Notes: a model not told the origin generated them from the sequence alone. A DNA stretch of 64,000 nt from Burkholderia pyrrocinia (GCF_022809715.1 NZ_CP094461.1:310001-374000); one strand, 5' to 3'. Numbered from the stretch's first letter, positions 9,240 to 17,811 are shown. Numbers and translations are program-made.

Positions 9240-9908
9240 CTATTCAAGGGCGTAGGGCAACGGTGTACCTGCGCGCCACGCATCGGCTGGATCGAGCACA
9301 AACGCACTCTCCGGATCGGCGATGAGCCTGAGGCTCGCGCAGGCATGAACGCGAACCGCCGGGTCCGTGTGTCGGGCCGCCGCCGCATCGAGCGGGGCCA
9401 TGGCGTCGTCTCCAAGCATGAGTAATGCCCGGCTCAGACTCCGCTTGAGGTCCTTGTCGCCGCGGCCTAGCTCGCGAACCAGTTCGCGTGCCAAGGCGGC
9501 TCGTTGCCAGGTCGGCACCAGCCCCGCTGCGGTGCGCCACGCAGTTCGTGCCACCTCCGGATCGGGGTCATGTAGATGCCCGCTTGTGATCGCTGACCAG
9601 GTTGCGGGGGCGCCGATCTTCGAGAGCGTATGTAGCGCCTGACTACGCGCTTGCGCCGACGGCGAGCGCAGCTCGTCAAGCAGCAATGGCAAGGTCAGAT
9701 CCTGCGCATGCCGGGTGAGCGCCCAGGTGAGCATGTCGCGAACGAAGAAATCCGGTTCGACACCGCAACGCTTCACCAGTAGCGTAATCTGGCTTGGATC
9801 GGGAGCCGTGCCGGCACCAAGCGCAGCCGCAAGACGGTGCGAAGCATCTGGATGCTCGAGTGCCGTGGTCAGTGCGTGACGGGAAGTCGGGGGATAGTGA
9901 CGGGTCAT
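9240..9908 (-). CDS. HEAT-repeat protein
   Basis: 222 residues, almost entirely helical repeats of HEAT type (SPSAQARSQALHTLSKIGA, DPDPEVARTAWRTAAGL, DPAVRVHACASLRLIADP). No signal peptide, enzyme motif or membrane helix is present, so a scaffolding or protein-binding role in the cytoplasm is inferred. Start 9908 is supported by a strong CAGGAGG eight bases upstream; the open frame continues to 10016, but that part covers the promoter. It is the first gene of an operon with the MerR-HEAT regulator 145 bases downstream. The shared repeat type suggests the two proteins may interact directly or derive from one ancestor. Confidence 0.8.
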   Translation of the reverse strand: MTRHYPPTSRHALTTALEHPDASHRLAAALGAGTAPDPSQITLLVKRCGVEPDFFVRDMLTWALTRHAQDLTLPLLLDELRSPSAQARSQALHTLSKIGAPATWSAITSGHLHDPDPEVARTAWRTAAGLVPTWQRAALARELVRELGRGDKDLKRSLSRALLMLGDDAMAPLDAAAARHTDPAVRVHACASLRLIADPESAFVLDPADAWRAGTPLPYALE

Positions 9909-9927
9909 GAACGCCTCCTGGCCCGAC

Positions 9928-9958
9928 AGTGGACGCCTTGTCACTGTGACAAGGTCAA
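9928..9958 (-). promoter_or_regulatory. MerR-type promoter/operator of the HEAT operon
   Basis: A perfect 9-base inverted repeat CCTTGTCAC-N-GTGACAAGG (9936-9954) lies between a -35 TTGACC (9953-9958) and a -10-like TCCACT (9928-9933), all read on the minus strand. The 19-base -35/-10 spacing and the palindrome inside the spacer are the hallmarks of promoters activated by MerR regulators through DNA distortion. The start codon is 20 bases downstream of the -10. Confidence 0.75.
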
Positions 9959-10139
9959 GTGTTTTCGGGCGAGGGGCGAATTGCACGCCGAAGCAGCCGT
10001 TCGTGGGGCCGACCACCGCCTCCTCCGCAGGTGACGGGCGACGGGCGGCCAGGAGCGGCCGTTCGACATCGAGTCTCAGTTCGCCGACAATTGATCCTAT
10101 CGGACTGATTTGACCTGCGTGATTTGCATATTCTCTGCC

Positions 10140-10589
10140 ATGGCTACTATTTACGATACGATCGTCTGGTTGCAGTCGAACTCCAGTGAAAGCGAATTTC
10201 CCATCGTTGAATTTTCCGCCGACACCGACATGGCGACTATGGGATGGGTGTCCTTAACGAGCACGGTTCAACCGGAAATCGTTGTTACGCAGGTAACCGC
10301 AGAAGAGTTTCGCGCAATAACAGATGGTACCGACGGATACCTTACTGTTGAACGCCGAGTAAACACCGCTCTTAAACGATCAGACCTCAAGTGTTCATGG
10401 TTGGTATATGCGGAAGAAGCGGCGCCGAGCGTCGAAGGCGTCTCGTTCCAGGTGTTCCGAAATGCTTATCGATCACCACAAGTGTCTTTTCGAGACATTC
10501 TTCACAGTGGCTCGCTGGCTCAGGAGGTCCGTCGTACGACCCGCTCCGAGTTTGAGCACAATGGTGGAAAGGTTATTGTTCTCCAGTGA
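10140..10589 (+). CDS. Hypothetical protein, 149 residues
   Basis: Not recognised. Begins MATIYDTIVWLQSNSSESEF; mostly beta-strand and polar, no signal peptide, no membrane helix, two cysteines at most. Base composition is visibly lower in GC than the flanks, as for the next two genes, which suggests foreign origin. No good ribosome site precedes 10140; a TTG at 10110 in frame is the alternative. Confidence 0.55.
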   Translation: MATIYDTIVWLQSNSSESEFPIVEFSADTDMATMGWVSLTSTVQPEIVVTQVTAEEFRAITDGTDGYLTVERRVNTALKRSDLKCSWLVYAEEAAPSVEGVSFQVFRNAYRSPQVSFRDILHSGSLAQEVRRTTRSEFEHNGGKVIVLQ

Positions 10590-10724
10590 CCCGTCCAGCA
10601 ATTGGGCGTGAACCTCAAACTGCAAACGTCTGCTTCCGAGGATATTGACTGACTGCCGCGGGTCGGTTTGAGCCGGTCCCGGGCCGCCGGGACCACAGCT
10701 GGCCGAGTCCGGGAAGAGGCATTT

Positions 10725-11534
10725 ATGCATGAGAGTAAAATCGTCAACAATCAGCCGCCAAGTCTGGCGGCCGTTTTCGGTTTGCGAGACGAAGCGATGA
10801 AGGTAACGATTGCGTACATCGAAGAACCTCCATTCGGCTGGACCGAAGCGGATGGCACCGCTACCGGTGCTGATATCGAGCTCGCCGGGACGATCCTGCG
10901 ACAGATCGGCGTCACCAGGATCGAGCATTGCCTGACGACGTTCAGCGAATTGCTATCCGGCGTTGAAGAAGGTCGCTGGGACATGAACGTTCCTCTCTTT
11001 GTGACGCCGCAGCGCAGCAATACTGTGGCGTTCAGCGTGCCGGTATGGGGAATCGAGGACGGCTTTCTGGTTCGACCAGGAAATCCGAGAGCGCTCAGTA
11101 GCTATTCCTCAATCGCCGAATGTCCCGATGCGCGCCTCGGCATCATTGCCGGACAGGTACAGCGTGATTCGGCGACGGCGTCAGGCGTAAGCCAGGAGCA
11201 AATCGTCATTTTCGAGCAACAGGCCGACGCGATCGCAGCCGTTCTCTCTGGCGCGATTGACGCATATGCGAGTACGGCCTTGGGAAATCGAATTGTTGCG
11301 AGCCGGATGGGCAACTCGGTGATCGAGGCCGTCGCGCACGAGCCGGAAATGAACGGCAGACAGCGGACGCCTCCGCTAGGAGCGTTTTCATTTAACAGAG
11401 AGAACGGGGATCTTTTAAAAGCGGTTAATCAGCGACTTCGTTCATATCTCGGTTCGCCAGATCATCGCGCTCGCATGGCGAGATTTGGGCTGACAGATAG
11501 TGAGATCGATCCAGCTGTCTTGAACGCAGGATAG
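10725..11534 (+). CDS. Substrate-binding-like protein (SBP_bac_3 family) without signal peptide
   Basis: 269 residues matching the amino-acid/ectoine-type solute-binding fold: MKVTIAYIEEPPFGWTEADGTATGADIELAGTIL is the classic first lobe, with GIIAGQVQRDSATASG and the hinge strands later. Family members are normally exported, but no hydrophobic signal sequence exists with either start (10725, GGGAAGAGG upstream, or Met25 at 10797). The protein should therefore be cytoplasmic, perhaps a ligand sensor or orphan binding domain. No transporter genes are adjacent. Lower GC than the window average. Confidence 0.75.
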   Translation: MHESKIVNNQPPSLAAVFGLRDEAMKVTIAYIEEPPFGWTEADGTATGADIELAGTILRQIGVTRIEHCLTTFSELLSGVEEGRWDMNVPLFVTPQRSNTVAFSVPVWGIEDGFLVRPGNPRALSSYSSIAECPDARLGIIAGQVQRDSATASGVSQEQIVIFEQQADAIAAVLSGAIDAYASTALGNRIVASRMGNSVIEAVAHEPEMNGRQRTPPLGAFSFNRENGDLLKAVNQRLRSYLGSPDHRARMARFGLTDSEIDPAVLNAG

Positions 11535-11685
11535 GTCGGCGCTCGGCCAGAAGCGGTCACTCGACCTGCTGACCCGGATCGTCGACAATCACTCAAGCGT
11601 GTGAACGCATGTCGCGACCGAATGCGTAGCTAGTGGCGTAGCACCTGGACTTCAAACAAGCGTCAATTCTAGGAATGAGTGGATC

Positions 11686-12282
11686 GTGACCGACGCGACC
11701 TTAAAAAAATGGATCCGGCACTTCGTCCGTGAGGAGTTGACCTCTCACGGATTTGAACTGTCGAAGCCCCGCCTCATACAGCGCCACGTTGAAGGACTCC
11801 GTCAAGGGATGGAGTTTCAGCCTGGCAGCGGGTATTTGGCTGGAAAATACACGATTAATGTATTTTGGTCTTACACGGTTTCACCGATCAACGATAAGGT
11901 CTCGATGCATGCCGTCAGGAGAATAGGCGACTTTACCGACGAGGGAAACGCTTGGTATGACCGGAACGATCAGTCTCAATTCGAAAAGGTCAGGAATCTC
12001 ATTTCGACCGACGTACTTCCGTATCTAAACGAATTTTCGTCGATTCAACGTATTTTGCAGGCTGTCCATGATGGGGTGATTGCGAGCGAACTGGCTTTCC
12101 CGATAGATCCCGGATGGCGTGATTTTTACCTTGGATATTGCCATCTGCATGTGGGTAACGTCGCACGGGCAAGGGCATGTCTCGAGCGAGTTGTCCGCAT
12201 TCACTCTATCGCGACACACGGATGGGTTCTGGAACGACGAAATGTAGCATCGTCAACCTTACTTGACATAGCAGACGCGTAG
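11686..12282 (+). CDS. Hypothetical protein, 198 residues
   Basis: Starts at GTG 11686 (AGGAATGAG upstream). The order helix (LKKWIRHFVREELTSHGFEL), then strands (GMEFQPGSGYLAGKYTINVFWSYT) resembles DUF4304-like proteins of unknown function, but I cannot confirm membership. No signal peptide or membrane segment. Composition is markedly AT-richer than neighbours (for instance TTAAAAAAATGG at the start), consistent with recent acquisition. Confidence 0.6.
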   Translation: MTDATLKKWIRHFVREELTSHGFELSKPRLIQRHVEGLRQGMEFQPGSGYLAGKYTINVFWSYTVSPINDKVSMHAVRRIGDFTDEGNAWYDRNDQSQFEKVRNLISTDVLPYLNEFSSIQRILQAVHDGVIASELAFPIDPGWRDFYLGYCHLHVGNVARARACLERVVRIHSIATHGWVLERRNVASSTLLDIADA

Positions 12283-12547
12283 CAAACGCGGCAGCCTGCG
12301 TGTTACGTGCCGAATCCCGGCGTCGTATCCAGCGAACTGACTAAAGCCGCACTTTCGCCACGTGAACGGCCGCTTTGTATCAAACGGGATGACCGAAACG
12401 GGTGGCGGATTCAACCGGTCACGTCCGGCGGTTGCCGGCCAGCAACACCCCTTCGGGCATGTCTCACGCATCACGGCTGCTGAGCCGAAGCGGCCATTAC
12501 GGGTTATATCCCCTCGTTTAGCAAAATCCCCGTCAGAAGCGCAAGAT

Positions 12548-13117
12548 CTAAGGATAAAAGGTTTCGCCACGGTTCAGCATGTTGACGAATTCCTCGATTT
12601 TACGCGCCCTTGTTTCTGGCTTTTTGGCATTCTGTATCCGAAACAGGATGGCATAGCGGTTACGGCTGTTCAGCGTTGCAAATAACTTCTGGGCTTCCGG
12701 ATTTGCGTCCAAAGCCACCTGTAGGTCGTCCGGCACTATCGAGTTGCTGGCCGACGTATAAGCGGCCTTCCAGCGGCCGTCCTTCCTGGCCTTCTCGATT
12801 TCGCGCATACCGGGCGGGCGCATTCTGCCTGCGGCGATCAGCGCTTCAGCCCTGTCTTTGTTGAGTTTGGACCAGATGCTTTTTGCGGAGCGAGGGGTGA
12901 AGCGTTGTAGCCAGTATTGCTCGCTCTCGGCCTGCTTTTGACCATCGATCCAGCCGTAGCAGAGGGCGCTTTCCAACGCCTGTTCGTAGGTTACGGTTCG
13001 CTGCTCGGTGCCTTTTTTCGCCAGACGCAGCCATGCTCCGCTCGAAGTGCTGCCGTTTTGCGCCAACCAGCTTTCCCATTCGGCCTGACTGGTAAACGTT
13101 GGAGCGCATTCGGTCAT
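12548..13117 (-). CDS. YdeI/OmpD-associated family protein
   Basis: 189 residues of the YdeI family: TSQAEWESWLAQNGSTSSGAWLRLAKKG, then YEQALESALCYGWIDGQKQ, and the C-terminal KKPETRARKIEEFVNML. Family proteins are small cytoplasmic stress-associated proteins, with peptide-resistance phenotypes reported for YdeI-type members; biochemical function is unclear. Start 13117 matches the family N-terminus; an upstream in-frame ATG at 13144 is possible. The gene is monocistronic by spacing. Confidence 0.88.
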   Translation of the reverse strand: MTECAPTFTSQAEWESWLAQNGSTSSGAWLRLAKKGTEQRTVTYEQALESALCYGWIDGQKQAESEQYWLQRFTPRSAKSIWSKLNKDRAEALIAAGRMRPPGMREIEKARKDGRWKAAYTSASNSIVPDDLQVALDANPEAQKLFATLNSRNRYAILFRIQNAKKPETRARKIEEFVNMLNRGETFYP

Positions 13118-13366
13118 GTTGCCATCCAGAATGGTCGAGTACATGTGCGGGGAAGGCGTCCGCAGTCTAACCGCGTTTATACGGACATCGACGTCCGTGG
13201 TGCGACCAAAGCCCGGTCGCTCGGAAGCCACTGGCCCGTCGGCTGGTTTGGGTCGCGAGCGCCCAGCCGCGCCCCGCCGCCAGCGCGGCGACGGTCCTCC
13301 TCGAAATGTCGCGTCAGCGCGAAGCCCCGCCGTCGCGGGGCGATGACCCTCGACAGCCGACGGAGT

Positions 13367-14290
13367 TCAGGCTGCTGCCGCCTTATGAATCGCGTCCTGC
13401 TGATCGCCACCCAGGATATCGACGAGACTGGTCAGCATCCGCCCCAATTCACCCGTCATCAGCGTGAAATCCGAGTCGAAGCGTTCATCGTCGTTCTGCG
13501 CGGTGGGATCCGCCGCCTCCTTGATCACGTCGAGCGGCGTGACACGCTTGATCGTCAGCGACGGTGTCAGCACGAAGGAGATCCGGTCATCCCAGGTCAT
13601 CGCGAGGCGCATGCATTGTTTGCCGGCCTCGATGTGCCGGCGCATGTCGTTCGCTTCCAGCGCGTGGCCGACGTATCGCACCGTGGCGCCGCCTTCGCCG
13701 CTCGAGCGCAACTCGGCGTCCTGGTCCACGGTGAATCCGCCCGGCGCCTCGCCCGACAGCAGCCAATCCGTCATCGCGGCGACCGGCGAAAGCGCCACTT
13801 GAACGCTGGCGAGCGGCAACTGATCGATCGATTTGACGAGCAGGCCGCGAACGTCGTCGGCAAGCGCCTGTGCAGCCGCATCGATGACGAGCCAGCCGTT
13901 CACCGTATCGATCCACACGCGGGTATCGCGGCGAATGGTGAACGCGCGCGGCAGCAGTTCGTCGGTAACCTGCTCCTTGAGTTCGCGCAGCTGTTTTCGC
14001 CCCACCTTGAAGCCCTGCTGCTCCTCGACTTCAAGCGCCCGGGCCTTGGTCACCTGATTGACGACCGACGCCGGGAGCAGCTTCTTTTCGGCACGAAACA
14101 GCAGCAGCATCTGCCGGTTGATCGAATACACAAGCGCGCCGTCGTCACGCGGCGACGCCCATCCGAAGCGCTGCATCTCGACGCTGCTGCCCGGCTGAAA
14201 CGCGTGGGGCGCCAGCCATTTTTCCATCTGATCGGGGGTAACGGCCCAAGGTGCCGGAAGACGATGAAGCTGAAGATTCTTGAACCACAT
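13367..14290 (-). CDS. rdgC: Recombination-associated protein RdgC
   Basis: 307 residues, the standard length. Starts [11 protein letters not shown] and continues with the conserved LPPxxF-like [23 protein letters not shown] and the [28 protein letters not shown] block. RdgC is a ring-forming, sequence-independent DNA-binding protein that limits RecA filament formation. Start 14290 matches the family; the longer frame to 14353 has no match. Orientation is opposite to the NmrA-like gene. This is a core-genome type gene embedded in accessory DNA. Confidence 0.95.
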   Translation of the reverse strand: MWFKNLQLHRLPAPWAVTPDQMEKWLAPHAFQPGSSVEMQRFGWASPRDDGALVYSINRQMLLLFRAEKKLLPASVVNQVTKARALEVEEQQGFKVGRKQLRELKEQVTDELLPRAFTIRRDTRVWIDTVNGWLVIDAAAQALADDVRGLLVKSIDQLPLASVQVALSPVAAMTDWLLSGEAPGGFTVDQDAELRSSGEGGATVRYVGHALEANDMRRHIEAGKQCMRLAMTWDDRISFVLTPSLTIKRVTPLDVIKEAADPTAQNDDERFDSDFTLMTGELGRMLTSLVDILGGDQQDAIHKAAAA

Positions 14291-14595
14291 AGGAGTACGG
14301 GCAAAGCGCACCATTCTATATGACGGTGACGCTTCCCGGCCATGAAGCACCATTCATCCAGGCCGCCGCGTGGATATTCGTGCGACCGTTCCGCCCCCGT
14401 TAACCGCCGTTCGACCGCGAACGACGTGCGTTGCGTCGTCGGCCACGACGGACGTTCGGCTGTCGCCGCGCGCGACGCTCTCGTGCTTTGCCCGCAATCT
14501 CGGGGCACGGTGGCAGCCAGACAACCCGTCGATCCGTCCCCACCCCAATGCCTTCAGCCCGATAACGCATCGCGTCCAGCACGAACAAGAATGCC

Positions 14596-14647
14596 TTGAC
14601 AATTGAAGCATATGCTCCTATCTTGGCTACAAGAGAGCATATGCTCT
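14596..14647 (+). promoter_or_regulatory. Strong promoter with paired GCATATGC operators
   Basis: TTGACA (14596-14601), 17-base spacer and TATCTT (14619-14624) form a near-consensus sigma-70 promoter for the gene at 14670. The core GCATATGC occurs in the spacer (14608-14615) and again at 14637-14644, inside the perfect 14-base palindrome AGAGCATATGCTCT (14634-14647). Centre-to-centre spacing is 29 bases. This is a typical repressor arrangement; the MarR protein encoded at 16905 is the nearest candidate ligand-responsive repressor. Confidence 0.7.
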
Positions 14648-14669
14648 TATTTCCAAATGGAGCCAAGCC

Positions 14670-15551
14670 ATGAACCAAGCCGAAATACTTGTGAGCGGTG
14701 CAACCGGACGGACCGGAGGTATTGCTATCGACGAATTGCTCAAGATGGGCAGGCGCGTGCGCGCGTATGTGCGCACCGACGACGATCGGGCAGCCGCCCT
14801 GAGGCAGCGCGGAGTCGATATCGCCGTCGGAGACTTCACCGACATCAATGACATCCGCGCAGCCATGGAAGGAATCCGGTCGGCCTATTTTCTCCATCCG
14901 ATCGCGCCAGGAATCATCGGGGCTGCTGCTTATTTCGCGCAGGCCGCAAAGGAGGCGGACGTCAAGGCGATCGTCAACATGTCGCAGATTTCCGCGCGCC
15001 GGGAGTCGAAAAGCCACGCGGCCCAGGATCACTGGGTTTCCGAGCGGGTCTTCGATTGGTCGGGCGTTCCGACTACCCATCTCCGCCCCACGTTTTTTGC
15101 CGATTGGCTCGTCTATCCGCATTTTGCGAAGGAGATCTGGGCCCGGAAAAAGATTGAATTTCCCTTTGGCAATGGCCGTCACGCACCCATCGCCACTGAT
15201 GATCAGGGGCGGGTTATCGCCCATGTCCTGGCCAACCCCGAAGGCCACGAGGGCAAGATCTATGCGCTCCATGGTCCCGTCGAGATGAACCATACCGAGA
15301 TCGCCGAGGCGATGAGTGAGGCGCTCGGAGCCCGGATCGAATACGAGCCGAGTTCCATCGAGGAGTTTCGAATCAAGATGGAAAATCTCTACAAATTTCC
15401 GCCGTTCCTCACGCAGCATCTGGTCGAGGTTGCTCAGAACTACCGCGACGGCGTCTTCGCAGGTACCAACGATGTCATCGAGAAAATTACCGGAAAGCCG
15501 CCACTCTCGGTCCAGCAGTTCGTCACTCTGAATCGCGCCGTATTCGCGTGA
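14670..15551 (+). CDS. NmrA-like NAD(P)-binding reductase/sensor
   Basis: 293 residues. The N-terminus has the dinucleotide-binding GATGRTGG motif of atypical short-chain dehydrogenases (NmrA/QorB type), followed by the substrate domain; the classical YxxxK pair is not evident. Such proteins reduce quinones or small electrophiles, or sense NADPH status. TGGAG precedes the ATG. It leads a three-gene co-directional set (with 15582 and 16029) behind an operator-bearing promoter, which suggests an inducible electrophile/quinone response. Confidence 0.88.
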   Translation: MNQAEILVSGATGRTGGIAIDELLKMGRRVRAYVRTDDDRAAALRQRGVDIAVGDFTDINDIRAAMEGIRSAYFLHPIAPGIIGAAAYFAQAAKEADVKAIVNMSQISARRESKSHAAQDHWVSERVFDWSGVPTTHLRPTFFADWLVYPHFAKEIWARKKIEFPFGNGRHAPIATDDQGRVIAHVLANPEGHEGKIYALHGPVEMNHTEIAEAMSEALGARIEYEPSSIEEFRIKMENLYKFPPFLTQHLVEVAQNYRDGVFAGTNDVIEKITGKPPLSVQQFVTLNRAVFA

Positions 15552-15581
15552 GCATGACCCCAAACGAGTCGAGGTTTGAAA

Positions 15582-15956
15582 ATGGCACACACTCAAGACG
15601 AGCGTCACCCGTTTCTGGACGATCTGACAACCGATGCAGAGTTGGTCAGCTCAGTGTTGCGCGGCCCCGTATCTGGGCGCGACGAAATCCGGCTGGCAGT
15701 CAACGCCGTCGGAACGTTCTACGCGTCGCAGACGCCCACATTTGCTCAGACTGTCGGTTCGCGGCTCTTTCTCGAGTACGAGGCCGTTCTGACGAGCGGC
15801 GAGAACCTGAGTGCGGTCGTCGTCGTCGACCACAACTCCGACGGATCAGTGCCGCGCGTCAGCGTACGGATGAGCCCGCTTGACGCTGTGCTGACTCTCG
15901 CTGGCCATCTGCGGGAGGCACTTTCAAAGCAGCTTCCGGAAAACCTTTTTCTTTGA
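15582..15956 (+). CDS. Small NTF2/SnoaL-like hypothetical protein
   Basis: 124 residues starting MAHTQDERHPFLDDL; GAGG lies upstream of 15582. The pattern of one helix, a strand run (GSRLFLEYEAVLTSGENLSAVVVVDHNSDGSVPRVSVRMSP) and a final helix fits an NTF2/SnoaL cone fold, consistent with a small-molecule-binding partner of the adjacent reductases. The assignment is from pattern only. It starts 30 bases after the NmrA-like gene. Confidence 0.7.
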   Translation: MAHTQDERHPFLDDLTTDAELVSSVLRGPVSGRDEIRLAVNAVGTFYASQTPTFAQTVGSRLFLEYEAVLTSGENLSAVVVVDHNSDGSVPRVSVRMSPLDAVLTLAGHLREALSKQLPENLFL

Positions 15957-16028
15957 ACCAGGCGCCCGCAGGCCAGAGGAGCAGGATGCATCTCCCCGGA
16001 GCCTGCGGCTTCAACAAAGGAGCTTGTC

Positions 16029-16742
16029 ATGGAAATCAAGAACGCCACCGTCTTTATCACCGGCGCCAATCGCGGCCTGGGCCTGGCTTTTGCACGAGAG
16101 GCACGTCGCCGCGGGGCGACGAAAGTGTACGCGGGCATGCGCAACACGAATGGCTTTGAAGAGCCGGGCATTGTGCCGGTCAAGATCGATGTTACGGATA
16201 CGGCGTCGATCGCTGCAGCTGCGAAACAGGCGGCGGATACGACGCTGCTGATCAACAACGCGGGCATAGCTGCTCTGATCGACGGGCCTTTGGCGGCCGA
16301 CGTCGAAGCGCAATCCACTCGCTTGTTCGATACCAACTACTACGGCGTAGTGCGCGTCACGCAGGCCTTCGAGCAGATATTGGCGGCCAAGCGGCATGCG
16401 GCGATCATCAACGTGCTTTCCGACATCGTGTGGCTTCCGCGGCCGTATCTGACGCCGTATGCGGCGTCAAAGGCAGCAGCATGGAGTTATACGAACCAGC
16501 TTCGCTTTCATCTGCATGAGCGTGGCATCCAGGTTCTCGGCCTGCACGTCGGATTCGTGGATACCGACCTGACCAATGGTATTGACGTGCCTAAAGCCAG
16601 CCCCGAGGATGTTGTGCGGCAGACCTATGACGCTCTCGCTGCCGGCAAGAGCGAGGTCATGGCCGACGAGGGTACGGCGGTGCTAAAGAGTACGCTAGCG
16701 GCTGAGGTGCCGGGCTACATTACTCCGCCGGAAGGGTTTTAA
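16029..16742 (+). CDS. Short-chain dehydrogenase/reductase (SDR)
   Basis: 237 residues. TGANRGLG near residue 12 is the NAD(P) motif, NNAG near residue 76 the structural motif, and YAASK near residue 150 the catalytic Tyr/Lys pair, with the serine in INVLSDIVW. A strong AAAGGAG sits upstream of 16029. It follows the SnoaL-like gene by 72 bases and probably belongs to the same transcript. Substrate unknown. Confidence 0.92.
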   Translation: MEIKNATVFITGANRGLGLAFAREARRRGATKVYAGMRNTNGFEEPGIVPVKIDVTDTASIAAAAKQAADTTLLINNAGIAALIDGPLAADVEAQSTRLFDTNYYGVVRVTQAFEQILAAKRHAAIINVLSDIVWLPRPYLTPYAASKAAAWSYTNQLRFHLHERGIQVLGLHVGFVDTDLTNGIDVPKASPEDVVRQTYDALAAGKSEVMADEGTAVLKSTLAAEVPGYITPPEGF

Positions 16743-16904
16743 ACGCCGCAGATGACGAGAGTCGGCTACCGGGGCGAGACTTGAGGCGCGCAGATTACCG
16801 GGGCGCCAGCGTTTTCGGTGTCGACTTTCATCGAAAGATACCGCCGTACCTTCGCGCGTGCGCGTAGCGTTCCGGCAATCAAAAGAAATGAGGAGTGGAA
16901 TCAG

Positions 16905-17366
16905 ATGTTGCCGTTCGACCAGCCGCTTGGAATCGATCAATGCAACTGCTTCGCAGTGAGGAAGGCGAGCAGGCAGATATCCCGCCTCTACGATAGCCAT
17001 CTCGAGCCGGTGGGCCTGCGCATTACGCAATTCCTCACCCTGGCCGCACTGGACGAGGTGGGAAGTGCCGCGGTCAACGCCCTTGCCGAACGGCTCGATA
17101 TCGAACGGACGGCGATGGGGAAGATGGTTGGCTTCCTTGAGCGCGACGGCTTCGTCGCGATCAAGCCCTCGCCCACGGACGGTCGAAGCCGCCTTGTTGA
17201 GCTCACCGAAGAAGGACGACGCCTGCACAAAAAAGCGGCCCCGCTATGGCGGGAAGCGCAGCGGGAGTTCGAGCAGCTGAACGGCGTAGAGAATGTCGCG
17301 GCGCTACGGGAGGGGCTTAGAGGAGTGGTCGTCGGCGATGTGACGGCACGCCCACCCGGGGACTGA
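16905..17366 (+). CDS. MarR-family transcriptional regulator
   Basis: 153 residues with the MarR winged helix: VNALAERLDIERTAMGKMVGFLERDGFVAIKPSPTDGRSRLVELTEEG is the recognition helix and wing. Start 16905 is preceded by AGGAG with nine-base spacing; the open frame upstream (to 16818) lacks family similarity. An early Cys-x-Cys (QCNC near residue 13) could be redox-active, as in OhrR-like members, but this is inference. It is located just after the NmrA-SnoaL-SDR set and is a likely regulator of the palindromic operators at 14608-14647. Confidence 0.88.
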   Translation: MLPFDQPLGIDQCNCFAVRKASRQISRLYDSHLEPVGLRITQFLTLAALDEVGSAAVNALAERLDIERTAMGKMVGFLERDGFVAIKPSPTDGRSRLVELTEEGRRLHKKAAPLWREAQREFEQLNGVENVAALREGLRGVVVGDVTARPPGD

Positions 17367-17573
17367 CTGACGGTCCACAAGAATTGCCGCAAACGCGCGA
17401 GACTGCCGCTGCCCGGGACGACAGGAAGTGACGAGGCGTCGACAAACACGATGCGGCATGGATGGATTGAGTCCGCACTTGCTTGCAGCCGCTGATTTCG
17501 TACAGGGTCGAGAGTCCGGAGTGGGGCGGAGGTCGCCTCTCGCAGACTGATTCGCTCCATCGGCGCAGAGCGG

Positions 17574-17602
17574 GTAAAACAAAGGCCCGCGATGTGCGGG
17601 CC
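17574..17602 (-). terminator. Rho-independent terminator of the small lipoprotein gene
   Basis: Stem GGCCCGC/GCGGGCC with a five-base loop (17584-17602) followed on the minus strand by TTTGTTTT, six bases after the stop codon. Confidence 0.85.
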
Positions 17603-17607
17603 TCATA

Positions 17608-17769
17608 TCAGCAATTGCCTTTCTTCGCTTGTCCGGGCGGGCAGAACCCGTTCCCCGGACCGCCTTGCGGCGCGACCACTACCGGCGGACCGGGAACGTA
17701 AGCCACGCATCCGCTGAGTGCACCGATCATGCTCGCCGCAGCAAGCAACGCGATAACCCCTGTTTTCAC
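17608..17769 (-). CDS. Small lipoprotein, 53 residues
   Basis: A GTG start at 17769 with GGGAG eight bases upstream opens a 53-residue frame. It begins MKTGVIALLAAASMIGALSGC, a complete lipoprotein signal with lipobox LSGC (Cys21). The mature part is only about 33 residues, Pro/Gly/Val-rich (VAYVPGPPVVVAPQGG), with two Cys near the C-terminus (FCPPG and the last residue) that could form a disulfide. A canonical terminator follows immediately, so this is a complete small gene. It resembles the small PXPV-type lipoproteins common in Burkholderia; function unknown. Confidence 0.8.
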   Translation of the reverse strand: MKTGVIALLAAASMIGALSGCVAYVPGPPVVVAPQGGPGNGFCPPGQAKKGNC

Positions 17770-17787
17770 TTCGTTCTCCCGTTGAGG

Positions 17788-17811
17788 GGAAAGGGCCGTT
17801 CGGCCCTTTCC
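17788..17811. other. Perfect 11-base-stem hairpin between two lipoprotein genes
   Basis: GGAAAGGGCCG and its exact complement flank a two-base loop, 18 bases after the DUF4382 gene stop. There is no T-run on either side, so it may act as an mRNA-stability or attenuation hairpin rather than a simple terminator. Confidence 0.55.

Noticed and set aside
7083..12300. Integrative element with attachment sites
   Set aside because: No integrase, transposase, tRNA gene or flanking direct repeats were found despite the lower GC of part of the region.
17788..17811. Hairpin as a bidirectional terminator
   Set aside because: Stem is perfect but lacks T-runs on both strands; recorded only as a hairpin.
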